Assembly: GCF_019656455.1 (NCBI RefSeq)
Contig: NZ_BPMK01000017.1
Coordinates: forward strand, 59,795-123,794
Length of the DNA stretch: 64,000 bases
Source: Noviherbaspirillum aridicola
GTDB lineage: Bacteria; Pseudomonadota; Gammaproteobacteria; Burkholderiales; Burkholderiaceae_D
Reading direction: 5' to 3'
Positions 26,191 to 35,571 of the stretch are shown here, one piece after another. Numbering within the stretch: position 1 is the first letter of the stretch; the number at the start of each line of letters is the position of its first letter. Made by a program: the position numbers and the translations under genes. Below the pieces are notes generated by a model, which saw nothing but the letters and a program-made list of their open reading frames with translations, did no database searches and had not been told where the DNA came from.

Positions 26191-26685
26191 ATGATAGATC
26201 TCGGTCTTGACAAACTTGCACTGATTGGCGTCGTCGCGCTGGTCGTGATCGGCCCGGAGCGCCTGCCCAAGGTGGCGCGCATGGCCGGTACGCTGATCGG
26301 CCGCGCGCAGCGCTACATCAATGACGTCAAGTCCGAGGTCAGCCGCGAGATCGAGCTCGAAGAGCTGCGCAAGATGCGCACCGACGTGCAGGAAGCCGCC
26401 AGCGATGTCGAGCAATCCGTCGCCCAGGAACTGGCGGGCCTCGAGGGCGACATGCGCGACGCGCTGAGCAACCCGCTGCTCGAGCCCGGGCAGGAATACA
26501 GCGCGCCCGACCCGGTCGCGGTCAAGGCCAAGGATTTCCGCAAGAAGCGGCTCGCGCGCACCTCCGCCATTCCCGCCTGGTACAAGAAGCAGCACGGCCG
26601 CCGCACCCGCGTCATTTCCGGCGCGGCGCGGGTGGCCCGCTACCGGCCAGCCGGCGCGCGCAAATCCACCGTCTCCTTCCATTGA
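26191..26685 (+). CDS. tatB: Twin-arginine translocase subunit TatB
   Basis: A 164-residue protein: short N-terminal helix 'LALIGVVALVVIGPERLPKVA' with the conserved GPERLP hinge, then a long amphipathic, charged helix. TatB with TatC recognises twin-arginine signals; the Rieske protein at 31499 has such a signal. The stop overlaps the tatC start by one base (TGATG). Confidence 0.94.
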   Translation: MIDLGLDKLALIGVVALVVIGPERLPKVARMAGTLIGRAQRYINDVKSEVSREIELEELRKMRTDVQEAASDVEQSVAQELAGLEGDMRDALSNPLLEPGQEYSAPDPVAVKAKDFRKKRLARTSAIPAWYKKQHGRRTRVISGAARVARYRPAGARKSTVSFH

Positions 26686-27443
26686 TGACCGAAGATCAAA
26701 AAACGCCGGGCGAGGGGGATACCTTCATCTCGCATCTGGTCGAGCTGCGTACCCGGGTGGTGCGCGCTTCGATCGCCGTCATTGTCGTATTCCTGTGCCT
26801 GATGCCCTGGGCCGGCGCCATCTACGACCTGCTGGCCGCGCCGATGATGCTGGCCCTGCCCGAAGGCAGCCGCATGATCGCCACCGGCGTCATCACGCCC
26901 TTCCTGATTCCGGTGAAAGTGACGCTGCTGGTGGCCTTCCTGGTCGCCCTGCCGGTGGTGCTGTACCAGGCCTGGGCCTTCATCGCGCCCGGCCTGTACA
27001 CGCACGAGAAGAAGCTCGTCATGCCGCTGGTGATTTCCTCCTCGGTGCTGTTCCTGGTCGGCATCGCCTTCTGCTATTTCTTCGTGTTCGGCGTGATCTT
27101 CAAGTTCATCAATGAATTCGCGCCGAAGTCGATCGCGGTGGCACCGGACATCGAAAGCTATTTCAGCTTCGTCATGACCCTGTTCATCGCCTTCGGCGTG
27201 ACCTTCGAAGTGCCGGTGGTGGTGATCGTGCTGGTGCGCATGGGCCTGATGACGGTCGAGAAGCTCAAGCAGATCCGCCCGTACGTGATCGTCGGCGCGT
27301 TCGTGATCGCGGCAGTGATCACGCCGCCGGATGTGATGAGTCAGCTGCTGCTGGCGGTGCCGCTCTGCCTGCTCTATGAACTGGGCATCCTGCTGGCGCC
27401 GATGTTCGTGCGCGCCACCCGGGCACCGGAAGAAGCCGCCTGA
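26685..27443 (+). CDS. tatC: Twin-arginine translocase subunit TatC
   Basis: A 252-residue six-helix membrane protein. '[15 protein letters not shown]' near the N-terminus and '[18 protein letters not shown]' are TatC signatures. ATG 26685 is used instead of the preceding TTG. It ends the plus-strand run that began at 14730; its stop is only 2 bases from the convergent DUF2461 stop, so no terminator fits between them. Confidence 0.96.
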   Translation: MTEDQKTPGEGDTFISHLVELRTRVVRASIAVIVVFLCLMPWAGAIYDLLAAPMMLALPEGSRMIATGVITPFLIPVKVTLLVAFLVALPVVLYQAWAFIAPGLYTHEKKLVMPLVISSSVLFLVGIAFCYFFVFGVIFKFINEFAPKSIAVAPDIESYFSFVMTLFIAFGVTFEVPVVVIVLVRMGLMTVEKLKQIRPYVIVGAFVIAAVITPPDVMSQLLLAVPLCLLYELGILLAPMFVRATRAPEEAA

Positions 27444-27445
27444 AC

Positions 27446-28117
27446 CTAAGCGGCCTGGCGCAGCCAGGCCACCAGCGGATAGGCATCCCTGAAGCCGGCC
27501 GCGAGTTCCTTGCCGAGATCCGCCGGCACCCGCTTGCCGATCGCGGTTTCCTTCCAGACGATGAAGCTCTTCAGCTTCAGGTATTCGATGTGCGGCGCAT
27601 CGGCGTCGAATCCCTTGGGCGGCCGCGCCAGCTTGCCTTCCTGCTGCAGGTCGCCGTAGGTCTCCTTCAGCTTCCTGTTCTTCAGCATCTTCGAAAAGCC
27701 GTCGGCATCGGCGACCACGTGCTGCCGGATCGCGCGCAGCCTGTCCGGCGGCGGCATGTATTCGCCGCCCGCCACCAGCAGCTTGCCCTCGGCATCGACA
27801 TGGAAGTAATAGGCCGGCCCGCCGCCCTGGCTGGGCTTCTTCAGGCCGCTGGCGGTGATCGCGGCCGAGAACGTGGTCTTGTAGGGGCTCTTGTCGCGCG
27901 AGAAGCGCATGTCGCGATTGATGCGGAACAGTGCCTTTTTCGGATTGCAGCCCGCCACTGCCGGATCGAACTTCACGATCTGCGGAATCAGCGCCGTCAC
28001 CAGTTCCAGAAACTCCGCCCGCAGAATGTCATAGCGCGGCTTGTTCATCACAAACCAGGCGCGGTTGTTGTTCTCCGAGAGTTCGGACAGGAACTGGATC
28101 AGGTCGCGGGTATGCAT
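27446..28117 (-). CDS. DUF2461 family protein
   Basis: A 223-residue protein with the DUF2461 pattern: '[14 protein letters not shown]' at the start, '[23 protein letters not shown]' and '[20 protein letters not shown]' in the middle. Function is unknown. It begins 3 bases after the stop of the upstream protease gene on the same strand, so the two likely share a transcript. It converges with tatC. Confidence 0.85.
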   Translation of the reverse strand: MHTRDLIQFLSELSENNNRAWFVMNKPRYDILRAEFLELVTALIPQIVKFDPAVAGCNPKKALFRINRDMRFSRDKSPYKTTFSAAITASGLKKPSQGGGPAYYFHVDAEGKLLVAGGEYMPPPDRLRAIRQHVVADADGFSKMLKNRKLKETYGDLQQEGKLARPPKGFDADAPHIEYLKLKSFIVWKETAIGKRVPADLGKELAAGFRDAYPLVAWLRQAA

Positions 28118-28120
28118 CGA

Positions 28121-29287
28121 TTACTCCCGTTCTTCGCGCCGCGGCTTGGGCCGCTTGCCGACCACCACGTCGATCGTCGACTCCTGGTTCCTGCGCAACA
28201 CCGTCAGCCTTGCCTTGCTGCCCGGCGTGAGCTGGGCGATCAGGTTGAGCATCGCGGTGGTGTCGGTCACCGGCTTGCCTTCCACCTGCAGCAGGATGTC
28301 GCCGGGCCGGATGCCGGCCTTGTCCGCCGGGCCGTTCTTCAGCACGCCTGCGATGATCGCGCCCGATTTGCGCGACAGGCCAAAGCTTTCCGCCAGTTCC
28401 GGCGTGATGTCCTGCGGTTCCACGCCGATCCAGCCGCGCACCTTCTGCCCGGTGGCGATGATGGATTCCATCACGTCCTTGACGGTACTCACCGGGATGG
28501 CGAAGCCGATGCCGAGCGAGCCGCCGCTGCGGGAGTAGATCGCGGTATTGATGCCGAGCAGATTGCCGTGCACGTCGATCAGCGCGCCGCCGGAATTGCC
28601 CGGATTGATCGCGGCATCGGTCTGGATGAAGTTCTCGAAGGTGTTGATGCCGAGATGGCTGCGGCCGAGCGCCGAGACGATGCCCATGGTGACGGTCTGG
28701 CCGACGCCGAACGGATTGCCGATGGCAAGCACCACGTCGCCGACCTTGGCCTGGTCCGCGTTGCCGAGCGTGATCGAGGGCAGGTTGTCGAGATTGATCT
28801 TGATGACGGCGAGGTCGGTCTCGGGATCGGTGCCGACCACCTTGCCGTCGGCCTTGCGGCCGTCGGCGAGGGCGACTTCGATCTCGTCCGCGGTTTCGAT
28901 CACGTGGTTGTTGGTCAGCACATAACCCTGCGGGCTGACGACCACGCCGGAGCCCAGGCTGAACTGCTGGTCATCCTGCTGGTCGCCGAAGAAGCGGCGG
29001 AACAGCGGGTCGTCCATGAACGGCGATTTGGGCTGGCGCGAACCCTTGGTGGTATAGATGTTGACCACCGCCGGCATCGCGCGCTGGGCCGCCTCCCGGT
29101 AGGACGCCTGGGCGCCGGAGGAGGGCGTGGCCTGCAGCACCGGCACTTCGGTGGTGGTTACCTGGCCGCTCTGGCGTGCGGCGCCCACCAATGCCCCGGC
29201 CCACTGCGGCTTGAGGCTGGCTACAATGAACCAAAGCGCAAGACCGACGGTGACGGTTTGCGCGAACAACAACCAGAGACGTCGCAT
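28121..29287 (-). CDS. DegS/AlgW-like membrane-anchored serine protease
   Basis: A 388-residue trypsin-like HtrA protease. An N-terminal hydrophobic helix (residues ~5-24) anchors it to the inner membrane. The triad is His128 ('TNNHVIE'), Asp158 ('PETDLAVIK') and Ser232 ('NPGNSGG'). One PDZ domain follows (~290-375, '[23 protein letters not shown]'). Single PDZ plus anchor match DegS/AlgW, which cleave anti-sigma factors such as RseA in response to envelope stress; no rse genes are in the window. The start codons of this gene and the divergent NIF3 gene are only 12 bases apart. Confidence 0.88.
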   Translation of the reverse strand: MRRLWLLFAQTVTVGLALWFIVASLKPQWAGALVGAARQSGQVTTTEVPVLQATPSSGAQASYREAAQRAMPAVVNIYTTKGSRQPKSPFMDDPLFRRFFGDQQDDQQFSLGSGVVVSPQGYVLTNNHVIETADEIEVALADGRKADGKVVGTDPETDLAVIKINLDNLPSITLGNADQAKVGDVVLAIGNPFGVGQTVTMGIVSALGRSHLGINTFENFIQTDAAINPGNSGGALIDVHGNLLGINTAIYSRSGGSLGIGFAIPVSTVKDVMESIIATGQKVRGWIGVEPQDITPELAESFGLSRKSGAIIAGVLKNGPADKAGIRPGDILLQVEGKPVTDTTAMLNLIAQLTPGSKARLTVLRRNQESTIDVVVGKRPKPRREERE

Positions 29288-29299
29288 AAAGGGTTGAAG

Positions 29300-30064
29300 A
29301 TGAGTGGATCAGTCAGCAGGGAAGAATTTGCAAAATACCTTGAGCAAACGCTCGATATTAACCGGTTTCGCGACTATTGCCCAAACGGCCTGCAGGTCGA
29401 AGGCAGGTCCGAAATCCGAACGGTCATCAGCGGCGTGACCGCCAGCCTCGCGCTGCTCGAAGCGGCCGCCGAGGCCGGCGCCGACGCCATCCTGGTCCAT
29501 CACGGCTACTTCTGGCGCGGCGAGGACGCGCGGGTGGTCGGCCCCAAGCACAAGCGGCTGCGCCTGCTGCTGGCGCGCGACATCAACCTGTTCGCCTATC
29601 ACCTGCCGCTGGACTCGCATCCCGAGTTCGGCAACAACGTGCAGCTGGCCGCGCGGCTCGGGCTGCAACCCGACGGGCGTTTCGGTGAAAACGATATCGG
29701 CTGGCTCGGCGCCGCGCAGCCGGGCGGGCCGCAGACGGCGGGCGGATTTGCCCGGCTGGTCGAAGAGCGGCTCGGCCGTGCGCCGATGCTGATCGGCGAT
29801 CCGGAGCGGCCGGTGCGCCGCGTCGCCTGGTGCACCGGCGCCGCACACAGCATGCTCGACGCCGCGATCGCCGCCGGCGCCGACATCTACCTGAGCGGCG
29901 AAATCTCCGAGCCGACCGTCCACCTGTCGCGCGAGAGCCACGTCCCCTACCTCGCCTGCGGCCATCACGCCACCGAGCGCTACGGCGTGCAGGCGCTCGG
30001 CGAGCACCTCGCCGAGCGCTTTGGCATCGCTCACCGGTTTATCGACATTGCCAATCCAGTGTAA
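29300..30064 (+). CDS. NIF3/YbgI family metal-binding protein
   Basis: A 254-residue protein with the NIF3 dinuclear-metal ligands: '[12 protein letters not shown]', '[10 protein letters not shown]' and the C-terminal '[10 protein letters not shown]'. It is sometimes annotated as GTP cyclohydrolase I type 2 homolog, but the physiological role is unclear. ATG 29300 is chosen over the enormous upstream open frame, which is antisense to the protease gene. Divergent from degS-like with almost no intergenic space, so each promoter must lie within the other gene's coding region. Confidence 0.88.
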   Translation: MSGSVSREEFAKYLEQTLDINRFRDYCPNGLQVEGRSEIRTVISGVTASLALLEAAAEAGADAILVHHGYFWRGEDARVVGPKHKRLRLLLARDINLFAYHLPLDSHPEFGNNVQLAARLGLQPDGRFGENDIGWLGAAQPGGPQTAGGFARLVEERLGRAPMLIGDPERPVRRVAWCTGAAHSMLDAAIAAGADIYLSGEISEPTVHLSRESHVPYLACGHHATERYGVQALGEHLAERFGIAHRFIDIANPV

Positions 30065-30129
30065 AAGAATTGAACCAGAAGTAGACCGAATCCCCTATCA
30101 TATTGAAGATAAGAAACTAGGGAATCATC

Positions 30130-30840
30130 ATGCTGGAGGAAGCAAAGCGCCCGCCGGTCGGCGTCCTGATCGTCGAAGACGAAGCGGTGACCCGCAAGTC
30201 GCACTGCCTCGCGGTGGAGTCGTCGCCCGAACTGCGCCTGCTCGACGCGCTCGACAATGTCGGCGCCGCGGTCGCCTGGCTCAAGGAGCGCGGGCCGGAT
30301 GTGCTGCTGGTCGACCTCGGCCTGCCCGACGGCAGCGGCCTCGATGTGATCCGCGCCTGCGCGGCGAACTGGCCGGCCGCCGACATCATGGTCGTCAGCG
30401 CCGACAGCGACGAGGCCAGCGTTCTCTCATGCATCGAGGCCGGCGCCAGCGGTTACGTGCTCAAGAATGCGGTCGGCCCCGACCTGGTGCGCGCGATTCT
30501 CGACCTGCGGCAGGGCGGCGCGCCGATGAGCCCCGCCATCGCCCGCATGGTGCTGACCAGGATTCGCGGCAACGCCGCTCCCGAGCCGGCGCCGGTGCCG
30601 CAGGCGGAGGAGGCCGCGTCAACCCGGCTGACCAAGCGCGAAACCGTCATTCTCGACCTGATCGCCAAGGGCCAGAGCTACGGCGAGGTGGCCCGCCTGC
30701 TGGCCGTCTCGGTCGGCACCGTCCAGACCCACATCAAGAACATCTACGGCAAGCTGTCGGTCCACTCCCGCGGCGAGGCCGTGTTCGAGGCGCACAAGCG
30801 CGGCCTGCTGCAATTCGAACAGGCCCGCGGCCAGAAGTGA
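30130..30840 (+). CDS. LuxR/NarL-type response regulator
   Basis: A 236-residue protein: receiver domain (~11-125) with acidic pair 'VEDEAV', phosphoacceptor Asp62 in 'LLVDLGLPDG', Ser/Thr-like 'VVSADSD' and Lys in 'VLKNAVGPD'; then a LuxR-type helix-turn-helix (~165-225, 'LTKRETVILDLIAKGQSYGEVARLLAVSVGTVQTHI'). No histidine kinase gene lies beside it. It is convergent with mscL. Confidence 0.92.
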   Translation: MLEEAKRPPVGVLIVEDEAVTRKSHCLAVESSPELRLLDALDNVGAAVAWLKERGPDVLLVDLGLPDGSGLDVIRACAANWPAADIMVVSADSDEASVLSCIEAGASGYVLKNAVGPDLVRAILDLRQGGAPMSPAIARMVLTRIRGNAAPEPAPVPQAEEAASTRLTKRETVILDLIAKGQSYGEVARLLAVSVGTVQTHIKNIYGKLSVHSRGEAVFEAHKRGLLQFEQARGQK

Positions 30841-30849
30841 CGGCGGCCT

Positions 30850-31272
30850 CTACTGTTTTCTGAGCGCGTCGCGGATCTCGCGCAGCAGCAGCGTGTCTTC
30901 CGGCGGCGGCGCCGGCTCGGTCTTCTCCGGCGCCGGGTTGCGCCTGGCCTTGTTGATCGCCCTGACCATCTGGAAGATCACGAAAGCCAGGATCACGAAA
31001 TTCAGCAGGATCGTCGCAAAGCTGCCATAGGCCAGCACCGCGCCCGCTTTCTTGGCCTCGGCCAGCGTCAGCTCGGCGCTCTGGCCGTTGAGCGGCAGGT
31101 AGTAGTTGCTGAAATCCAGTCCGCCGACCAGCTTGCCGACCAGCGGCATGATCACGTCGTGCACCAGCGAATCCACGATCTTGCCGAATGCGCCGCCGAT
31201 GATGACGCCTACCGCCAGGTCGATGACATTGCCCTTGATCGCGAACGACCTGAATTCCGACAGCATTCCCAT
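30850..31272 (-). CDS. mscL: Large-conductance mechanosensitive channel
   Basis: A 140-residue MscL: N-terminal '[27 protein letters not shown]' (TM1 pore helix), a periplasmic loop, TM2 '[24 protein letters not shown]' and a charged C-terminal helix ending '[13 protein letters not shown]'. It releases solutes on hypo-osmotic shock. A GGAGGA SD on the minus strand supports ATG 31272. Confidence 0.97.
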   Translation of the reverse strand: MGMLSEFRSFAIKGNVIDLAVGVIIGGAFGKIVDSLVHDVIMPLVGKLVGGLDFSNYYLPLNGQSAELTLAEAKKAGAVLAYGSFATILLNFVILAFVIFQMVRAINKARRNPAPEKTEPAPPPEDTLLLREIRDALRKQ

Positions 31273-31419
31273 GTTCTTCCTCCCCGAATACGATGACTGA
31301 AAAGCAAGCCGGCGGCCGATGCCGCCGACTCTTGCCGGATTGTCACAGAAAAGCCGGGGAGCGGCGTGGCGGGGCGGTGAAAAGTTCCCTTCAATTGCCC
31401 TGGCACATCTTGTATTCGC

Positions 31420-31448
31420 TTTAATTCGGAAACGCCGTCCGCTATAAT
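31420..31448 (+). promoter_or_regulatory. petA: Predicted promoter of petABC
   Basis: In the 226-base mscL-petA intergenic region, TATAAT at 31443-31448 is a perfect -10 box; the -35 at 17-base spacing (31420-31425, CTTTAA) is weak. Transcription would begin near 31455. A short stem-loop GGCGGC/GCCGCC (31311-31326) is also present; nothing else stands out. Confidence 0.45.
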
Positions 31449-31498
31449 CTAAGGTTGCTAGAAGTTTTATTCAGGTTTTTCTTAGATATGGGGTCGGT

Positions 31499-32107
31499 AT
31501 GAGTAACGAAAAGCAGGTCGATTCCGGTCGACGCGGCTTGCTCGTCGCCACTGCAGCGGCGGGCGGTGTGGCTGGTTTGGCCACTGCGGGGGCCTTTGTG
31601 TCCACCTTCCAGCCGTCGGAGCGGGCAAAGGCCGCCGGCGCGCCGGTCGAAGTGGATATCGCCGGTCTCCAGCCGGGCGAAATGCGGACCGTCGAATGGC
31701 GCGGCAAGCCGGTATGGATCCTGAAGCGTTCGCCCGAAATGGTCGAATCGCTGAAGAAGACCGATAACCTGGTCGCCGATCCCAACTCCGAGCGCAATCC
31801 GACCGAACTGACCCCGGAATACGCCCGCAACCAGTACCGTTCCCGCAAGCCCGACATCCTCGTCGCGGTCGGTATCTGCTCCCACCTCGGCTGCTCGCCG
31901 ACGACCAAGCTGCAGTCCGGTCCCCAGCCTTCCCTGCCCGACGACTGGGCCGGCGGCTTCCTCTGCCCGTGCCACGGCTCCACTTTCGACCTGGCCGGCC
32001 GCGTGTTCAAGAACGTCCCTGCGCCCGACAACCTCCAGGTTCCGCCGTACATGTTCGAAGGGGACACCAAGCTGGTCATTGGCAAAGACGAGAAAGGCGA
32101 GGCGTAA
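31499..32107 (+). CDS. petA: Ubiquinol-cytochrome c reductase, Rieske iron-sulfur subunit
   Basis: A 202-residue Rieske protein. The N-terminus holds a Tat-type signal-anchor ('SGRRGLLVATAAAGG'). 2Fe-2S ligands: Cys127 and His129 in 'CSHLGC', Cys156 and His159 in 'CPCHGS', with Cys132/Cys158 as the disulfide pair. It moves electrons from ubiquinol to cytochrome c1. It begins the petABC operon; tatABC in the same window would export it. Confidence 0.97.
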   Translation: MSNEKQVDSGRRGLLVATAAAGGVAGLATAGAFVSTFQPSERAKAAGAPVEVDIAGLQPGEMRTVEWRGKPVWILKRSPEMVESLKKTDNLVADPNSERNPTELTPEYARNQYRSRKPDILVAVGICSHLGCSPTTKLQSGPQPSLPDDWAGGFLCPCHGSTFDLAGRVFKNVPAPDNLQVPPYMFEGDTKLVIGKDEKGEA

Positions 32108-32110
32108 TAA

Positions 32111-33520
32111 ATGGGACAACCGACACAACACAAACCGCACGGCACGCCGGTGCCGCTTTCCGGTCGCGCGCTGCAGTGGGTCGATGAGCGCTTCCCGCTG
32201 TCCTCCACCTGGAAGGCGCACGTCTCCGAGTACTACGCGCCCAAGAACTTCAACTGGTGGTACATCTTCGGCTCGCTGGCGCTGCTGGTGCTGGTGATCC
32301 AGATCGTCACCGGCATCTTCCTGGTCATGCACTACAAGCCGGACGCCAACCTGGCGTTCGCCTCGGTCGAGTACATCATGCGCGACGTGCCCTGGGGCTG
32401 GCTGGTGCGCTACATGCACTCGACCGGCGCCTCGGCCTTCTTCATCGTGGTCTACCTGCACATGACCAAGGCGCTGCTGTACGGTTCCTACCGCAAGCCG
32501 CGCGAACTGCTGTGGCTGTTCGGCGTGGGCATCTTCCTGGCGCTGATGGCCGAGGCATTCTTCGGCTACCTGCTCCCGTGGGGCCAGATGTCCTTCTGGG
32601 GCGCGCAGGTGATCGTCAACCTGTTCGGCGCGATCCCGTTCATCGGTCCGGACCTGTCGCTGTGGATCCGCGGCGACTACGTGGTCTCCGACGCGACCCT
32701 GAACCGCTTCTTCTCGTTCCATGTGATCGCCATCCCGCTGATCCTGATCGGCCTGGTGCTGGCGCACATCGTCGCGCTGCATGAAGTCGGTTCCAACAAC
32801 CCGGACGGCATCGAGATCAAGAAGAACAAGGACGCCAACGGCGTGCCGCTCGACGGCATCCCGTTCCACCCGTACTACTCGGTGCACGACATCTTCGGCG
32901 TCTCGATCTTCCTGATCGTGTTCTCGGCCGTGGTGTTCTTCGCGCCGGAAATGGGCGGCTACTTCCTGGAGTACAACAACTTCATCCCGGCCGACCCGCT
33001 GAAGACGCCGCCGCACATCGCGCCGGTCTGGTATTTCACGCCGTTCTACTCGATCCTGCGCGCAACCACGTCGCAGTTCATGTACGCGCTCGAAGTCGGC
33101 GTCATCGCCTACGTCGCACTGGTCGTCCTGAAGACCCGCCTGGCAGGCGCCGTCAAGATCGGCATCGTGATCGCCGGCGCGGTGCTGCTGATCGCAATGT
33201 TCATCTTCGACGCCAAGTTCTGGGGCGTGGTGCTGATGGGCGTGTCGGTGCTGATCCTGGCCGCGCTGCCATGGCTCGACCACTCGCCGGCGAAGTCGCT
33301 CCGCTATCGTCCGACCTGGCACGGCTACATCTACCTGGTCTTCGGCATCGCCTTCCTGGTGCTCGGCTATCTCGGCATCCTGCCCCCGACCCCGGGCCGC
33401 ACGATCGTCGCCCAGATCTGCACCTTCATCTACTTCGGCTTCTTCCTGCTGATGCCGTGGTGGAGCACCATGGGCAAATTCAAGCCCGTGCCCGACCGTG
33501 TCACGTTCAAGCCGCACTAA
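32111..33520 (+). CDS. petB: Ubiquinol-cytochrome c reductase, cytochrome b subunit
   Basis: A 469-residue polytopic protein. Heme-ligand histidines occur in 'YMHSTGASAFFIVVYLHM' and 'FSFHVIAIPLILIGLVLAH'. The Qo motif is PVWY (residues 305-308) rather than PEWY, a variant I recall for beta- and gammaproteobacteria. About eight to nine membrane helices are visible, with an extended C-terminus. It starts 3 bases after petA. Confidence 0.97.
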   Translation: MGQPTQHKPHGTPVPLSGRALQWVDERFPLSSTWKAHVSEYYAPKNFNWWYIFGSLALLVLVIQIVTGIFLVMHYKPDANLAFASVEYIMRDVPWGWLVRYMHSTGASAFFIVVYLHMTKALLYGSYRKPRELLWLFGVGIFLALMAEAFFGYLLPWGQMSFWGAQVIVNLFGAIPFIGPDLSLWIRGDYVVSDATLNRFFSFHVIAIPLILIGLVLAHIVALHEVGSNNPDGIEIKKNKDANGVPLDGIPFHPYYSVHDIFGVSIFLIVFSAVVFFAPEMGGYFLEYNNFIPADPLKTPPHIAPVWYFTPFYSILRATTSQFMYALEVGVIAYVALVVLKTRLAGAVKIGIVIAGAVLLIAMFIFDAKFWGVVLMGVSVLILAALPWLDHSPAKSLRYRPTWHGYIYLVFGIAFLVLGYLGILPPTPGRTIVAQICTFIYFGFFLLMPWWSTMGKFKPVPDRVTFKPH

Positions 33521-33540
33521 GCCGCAAGGGATAGAACAAG

Positions 33541-34305
33541 ATGAAATTGCTGAAAAAACTGATTGCGGTCCTGGCCCTGGCGCCGATCATGGCGCTGGCT
33601 GCCGAAGCCACTTTCCCGCTCGACAGGGCGCCGGACCGTACGCGTGACCTGCCGGCGCTGCAGAACGGCGCCAAGCTGTTCGTCAACTACTGCCTGAACT
33701 GCCACTCGGCGTCCGCCATGCGCTACAACCGCCTGCGCGACATCGGGCTGACGGAAGACCAGATCCGCAACAACCTGCTCTTCACGTCGGACAAGGTCGG
33801 CGACCTGATGACGATCTCCATGACCGCCAAGGATGCGAAGGACTGGTTCGGCGCCGTGCCGCCGGACCTGTCGGTGATCGCGCGCGCCAAGGCATCCGGC
33901 GCGGGATCGGGTGCGGACTGGCTGTACACCTACCTGCGCACCTTCTACAAGGACGATACCCGCCCGACCGGCTGGAACAACCTGGTCTTCCCGAACGTCG
34001 GCATGCCGCACGTGTTGTGGGAACTGCAGGGTGTGCGCGCGGCCAAATTTGCGGAGGAAAAAGATCCTCACGACGCCTCGAAGACGGTGCACAAGTTCGT
34101 CGGCTTTGAGCAGGTGAAACCCGGTCACCTGTCCAGCATCGACTACGACAACGCGACCGCCGATCTGGTGGCTTACCTCCAGTGGATGGGTGAGCCGGCA
34201 CAGAACGCACGCGTGCGTCTCGGCGTTATCGTGCTGCTGTTCCTCGGCGTATTCATGGTGCTGGCATGGCGCCTGAACGCGTCGTACTGGAAGGACATCA
34301 AGTAA
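33541..34305 (+). CDS. petC: Ubiquinol-cytochrome c reductase, cytochrome c1 subunit
   Basis: A 254-residue protein with a Sec signal (to ~residue 20), heme c motif 'CLNCH' (Cys51, Cys54, His55), the Met ligand region 'VFPNVGMPHVLW', and a C-terminal membrane anchor 'GVIVLLFLGVFMVLAWRL'. It passes electrons to a soluble cytochrome c. Two hairpins follow before sspA. Confidence 0.97.
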   Translation: MKLLKKLIAVLALAPIMALAAEATFPLDRAPDRTRDLPALQNGAKLFVNYCLNCHSASAMRYNRLRDIGLTEDQIRNNLLFTSDKVGDLMTISMTAKDAKDWFGAVPPDLSVIARAKASGAGSGADWLYTYLRTFYKDDTRPTGWNNLVFPNVGMPHVLWELQGVRAAKFAEEKDPHDASKTVHKFVGFEQVKPGHLSSIDYDNATADLVAYLQWMGEPAQNARVRLGVIVLLFLGVFMVLAWRLNASYWKDIK

Positions 34306-34313
34306 GTTTGTGT

Positions 34314-34383
34314 CCCGTCAGCCGAGCGAGGCCGACGGGCGTTTGTTTCGGGGTGAGCCGCAAGGTCTCACCCCTTTGTTTCT
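34314..34383 (+). terminator. Two tandem hairpins between petC and sspA
   Basis: Hairpin 1: CCCGTC-A-GCC (34314-34323) with GGC-C-GACGGG (34330-34339), then CGTTTGTTT. Hairpin 2: GGGGTGAG (34350-34357) with CTCACCCC (34367-34374), then TTTGTTTCT. Each looks like a rho-independent terminator with an imperfect U-tract. They may end the petABC message or only reduce read-through into sspAB. Confidence 0.7.
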
Positions 34384-34396
34384 AAGGAACTGCGAC

Positions 34397-35008
34397 ATGA
34401 TGGTTCTCTATTCGGGCACGACCTGCCCATTTTCCCAGCGCTGCCGACTGGTCCTGTTTGAAAAAGGCATGGACTTCGAGATTCGCGACGTCGACCTGTT
34501 CAACAAGCCGGAAGACATCTCGGTCATGAACCCCTATGGCCAGGTACCCATCCTGGTCGAGCGCGACCTGATCCTGTACGAGTCCAACATCATCAACGAG
34601 TACATCGACGAGCGTTTCCCGCATCCTCAACTGATGCCGGCCGACCCGCTGATGCGCGCGCGCGCGCGCCTGATGCTGTTCAATTTCGAAAAGGAACTGT
34701 TTGTCCACGTCCACACGCTCGAGAACGACAAGAGCAAGGGCGCGGAAAAGGTCCATGACAAGGCCCGCGCGGAGATCCGCGACCGCCTGACCCAGCTGGC
34801 ACCGCTGTTCCTCAAGAACAAGTACATGCTCGGCGACGAGTTCTCCATGCTCGACGTGGCGATTGCGCCCTTGCTCTGGCGCCTCGACCATTACGGCATC
34901 GAACTATCGAAGACGGCTGCGCCTCTGATGAAGTATGCCGAGCGCATCTTCTCGCGCCCGGCGTACATCGAAGCGCTGACGCCTTCTGAAAAGGTCATGC
35001 GCCGCTGA
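34397..35008 (+). CDS. sspA: Stringent starvation protein A (glutathione S-transferase fold)
   Basis: A 203-residue GST-like protein: thioredoxin-fold N-terminus 'MVLYSGTTCPFSQRCRLVLFEKG' and 'NPYGQVPILVERDLILYESNIINEYIDERFPHPQLMP', then an all-helical C-domain with 'MLGDEFSMLDVAIAPLLWRL'. SspA binds RNA polymerase and acts in stationary phase and stress. SD AAGGAA supports ATG 34397. Clustered with sspB as usual. Confidence 0.95.
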   Translation: MMVLYSGTTCPFSQRCRLVLFEKGMDFEIRDVDLFNKPEDISVMNPYGQVPILVERDLILYESNIINEYIDERFPHPQLMPADPLMRARARLMLFNFEKELFVHVHTLENDKSKGAEKVHDKARAEIRDRLTQLAPLFLKNKYMLGDEFSMLDVAIAPLLWRLDHYGIELSKTAAPLMKYAERIFSRPAYIEALTPSEKVMRR

Positions 35009-35023
35009 TCCGGCAAACCAGAA

Positions 35024-35043
35024 CGCCGCGGTCCGCCGCGGCG
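35024..35043 (+). promoter_or_regulatory. Perfect 8-bp stem-loop between sspA and sspB
   Basis: CGCCGCGG (35024-35031) pairs with CCGCGGCG (35036-35043) around a TCCG tetraloop. No U-tract follows. It may stabilise the sspA mRNA end or tune sspB expression. Confidence 0.45.
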
Positions 35044-35063
35044 CCACAACAGGGCAGGCCAAC

Positions 35064-35546
35064 ATGTCGGAAATCTCTACCAAGCCATATCTGTTGCGCG
35101 CCATTTACGAATGGTGCACCGACAATGGCTACACGCCGTATATCGCGGCGGCGGTCGATGCACATACCCGGGTCCCGCGCGAATTCGTCAAGAATGGCGA
35201 AATCGTGCTCAACATCAGCTTCACCGCCACCAGCGGCCTGAAGCTGGGCAACGACTACATCGACTTCAACGCGCGCTTCGGCGGCGTGTCGCGGGAGATT
35301 TCGATTCCGGTGTCGAACGTGGTGGCGATCTACGCGCGCGAGAACGGCCAGGGCATGGCCTTCGAGGCCACCCCAATTCAGGCGGAGGAAGCATCCGACG
35401 CAGCCGACGAGGGTGCCAGGGCGCCGGCGCTGTCCGCCGTCCCGAGCGCGGAGGCGGAGGGCGCGGACAAGGACAAGCCCGGACCCGACGACGGCGGCGA
35501 ACCGCCGAAGAAGGGTGGCCGCCCGACACTTACCCGCATCAAATAA
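35064..35546 (+). CDS. sspB: ClpXP adaptor SspB
   Basis: A 160-residue protein. The N-terminal ~110 residues form the ssrA-tag-binding domain ('KPYLLRAIYEWCTDNGYTPYI', 'FTATSGLKLGNDYIDFNARFGG'). A flexible acidic linker follows, and the last ten residues 'GGRPTLTRIK' match the ClpX-binding tail of SspB (E. coli ends GGRPALRVVK). It delivers ssrA-tagged proteins to ClpXP. Confidence 0.95.
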   Translation: MSEISTKPYLLRAIYEWCTDNGYTPYIAAAVDAHTRVPREFVKNGEIVLNISFTATSGLKLGNDYIDFNARFGGVSREISIPVSNVVAIYARENGQGMAFEATPIQAEEASDAADEGARAPALSAVPSAEAEGADKDKPGPDDGGEPPKKGGRPTLTRIK

Positions 35547-35571
35547 AGTACAATACGAAGCTTCAAGTTTT

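Noticed and set aside
27590..29299. Upstream extension of the NIF3 reading frame
   Set aside because: Antisense to the DUF2461 and DegS-like genes; NIF3 homology begins at ATG 29300.
30070..30101. TTGAAC / TATCAT pair before the LuxR-type regulator
   Set aside because: Spacer is about 20 bases, too long for a confident sigma70 promoter.
31442..33517. 691-codon minus-strand open frame
   Set aside because: Antisense to petA and petB, whose identities are certain.
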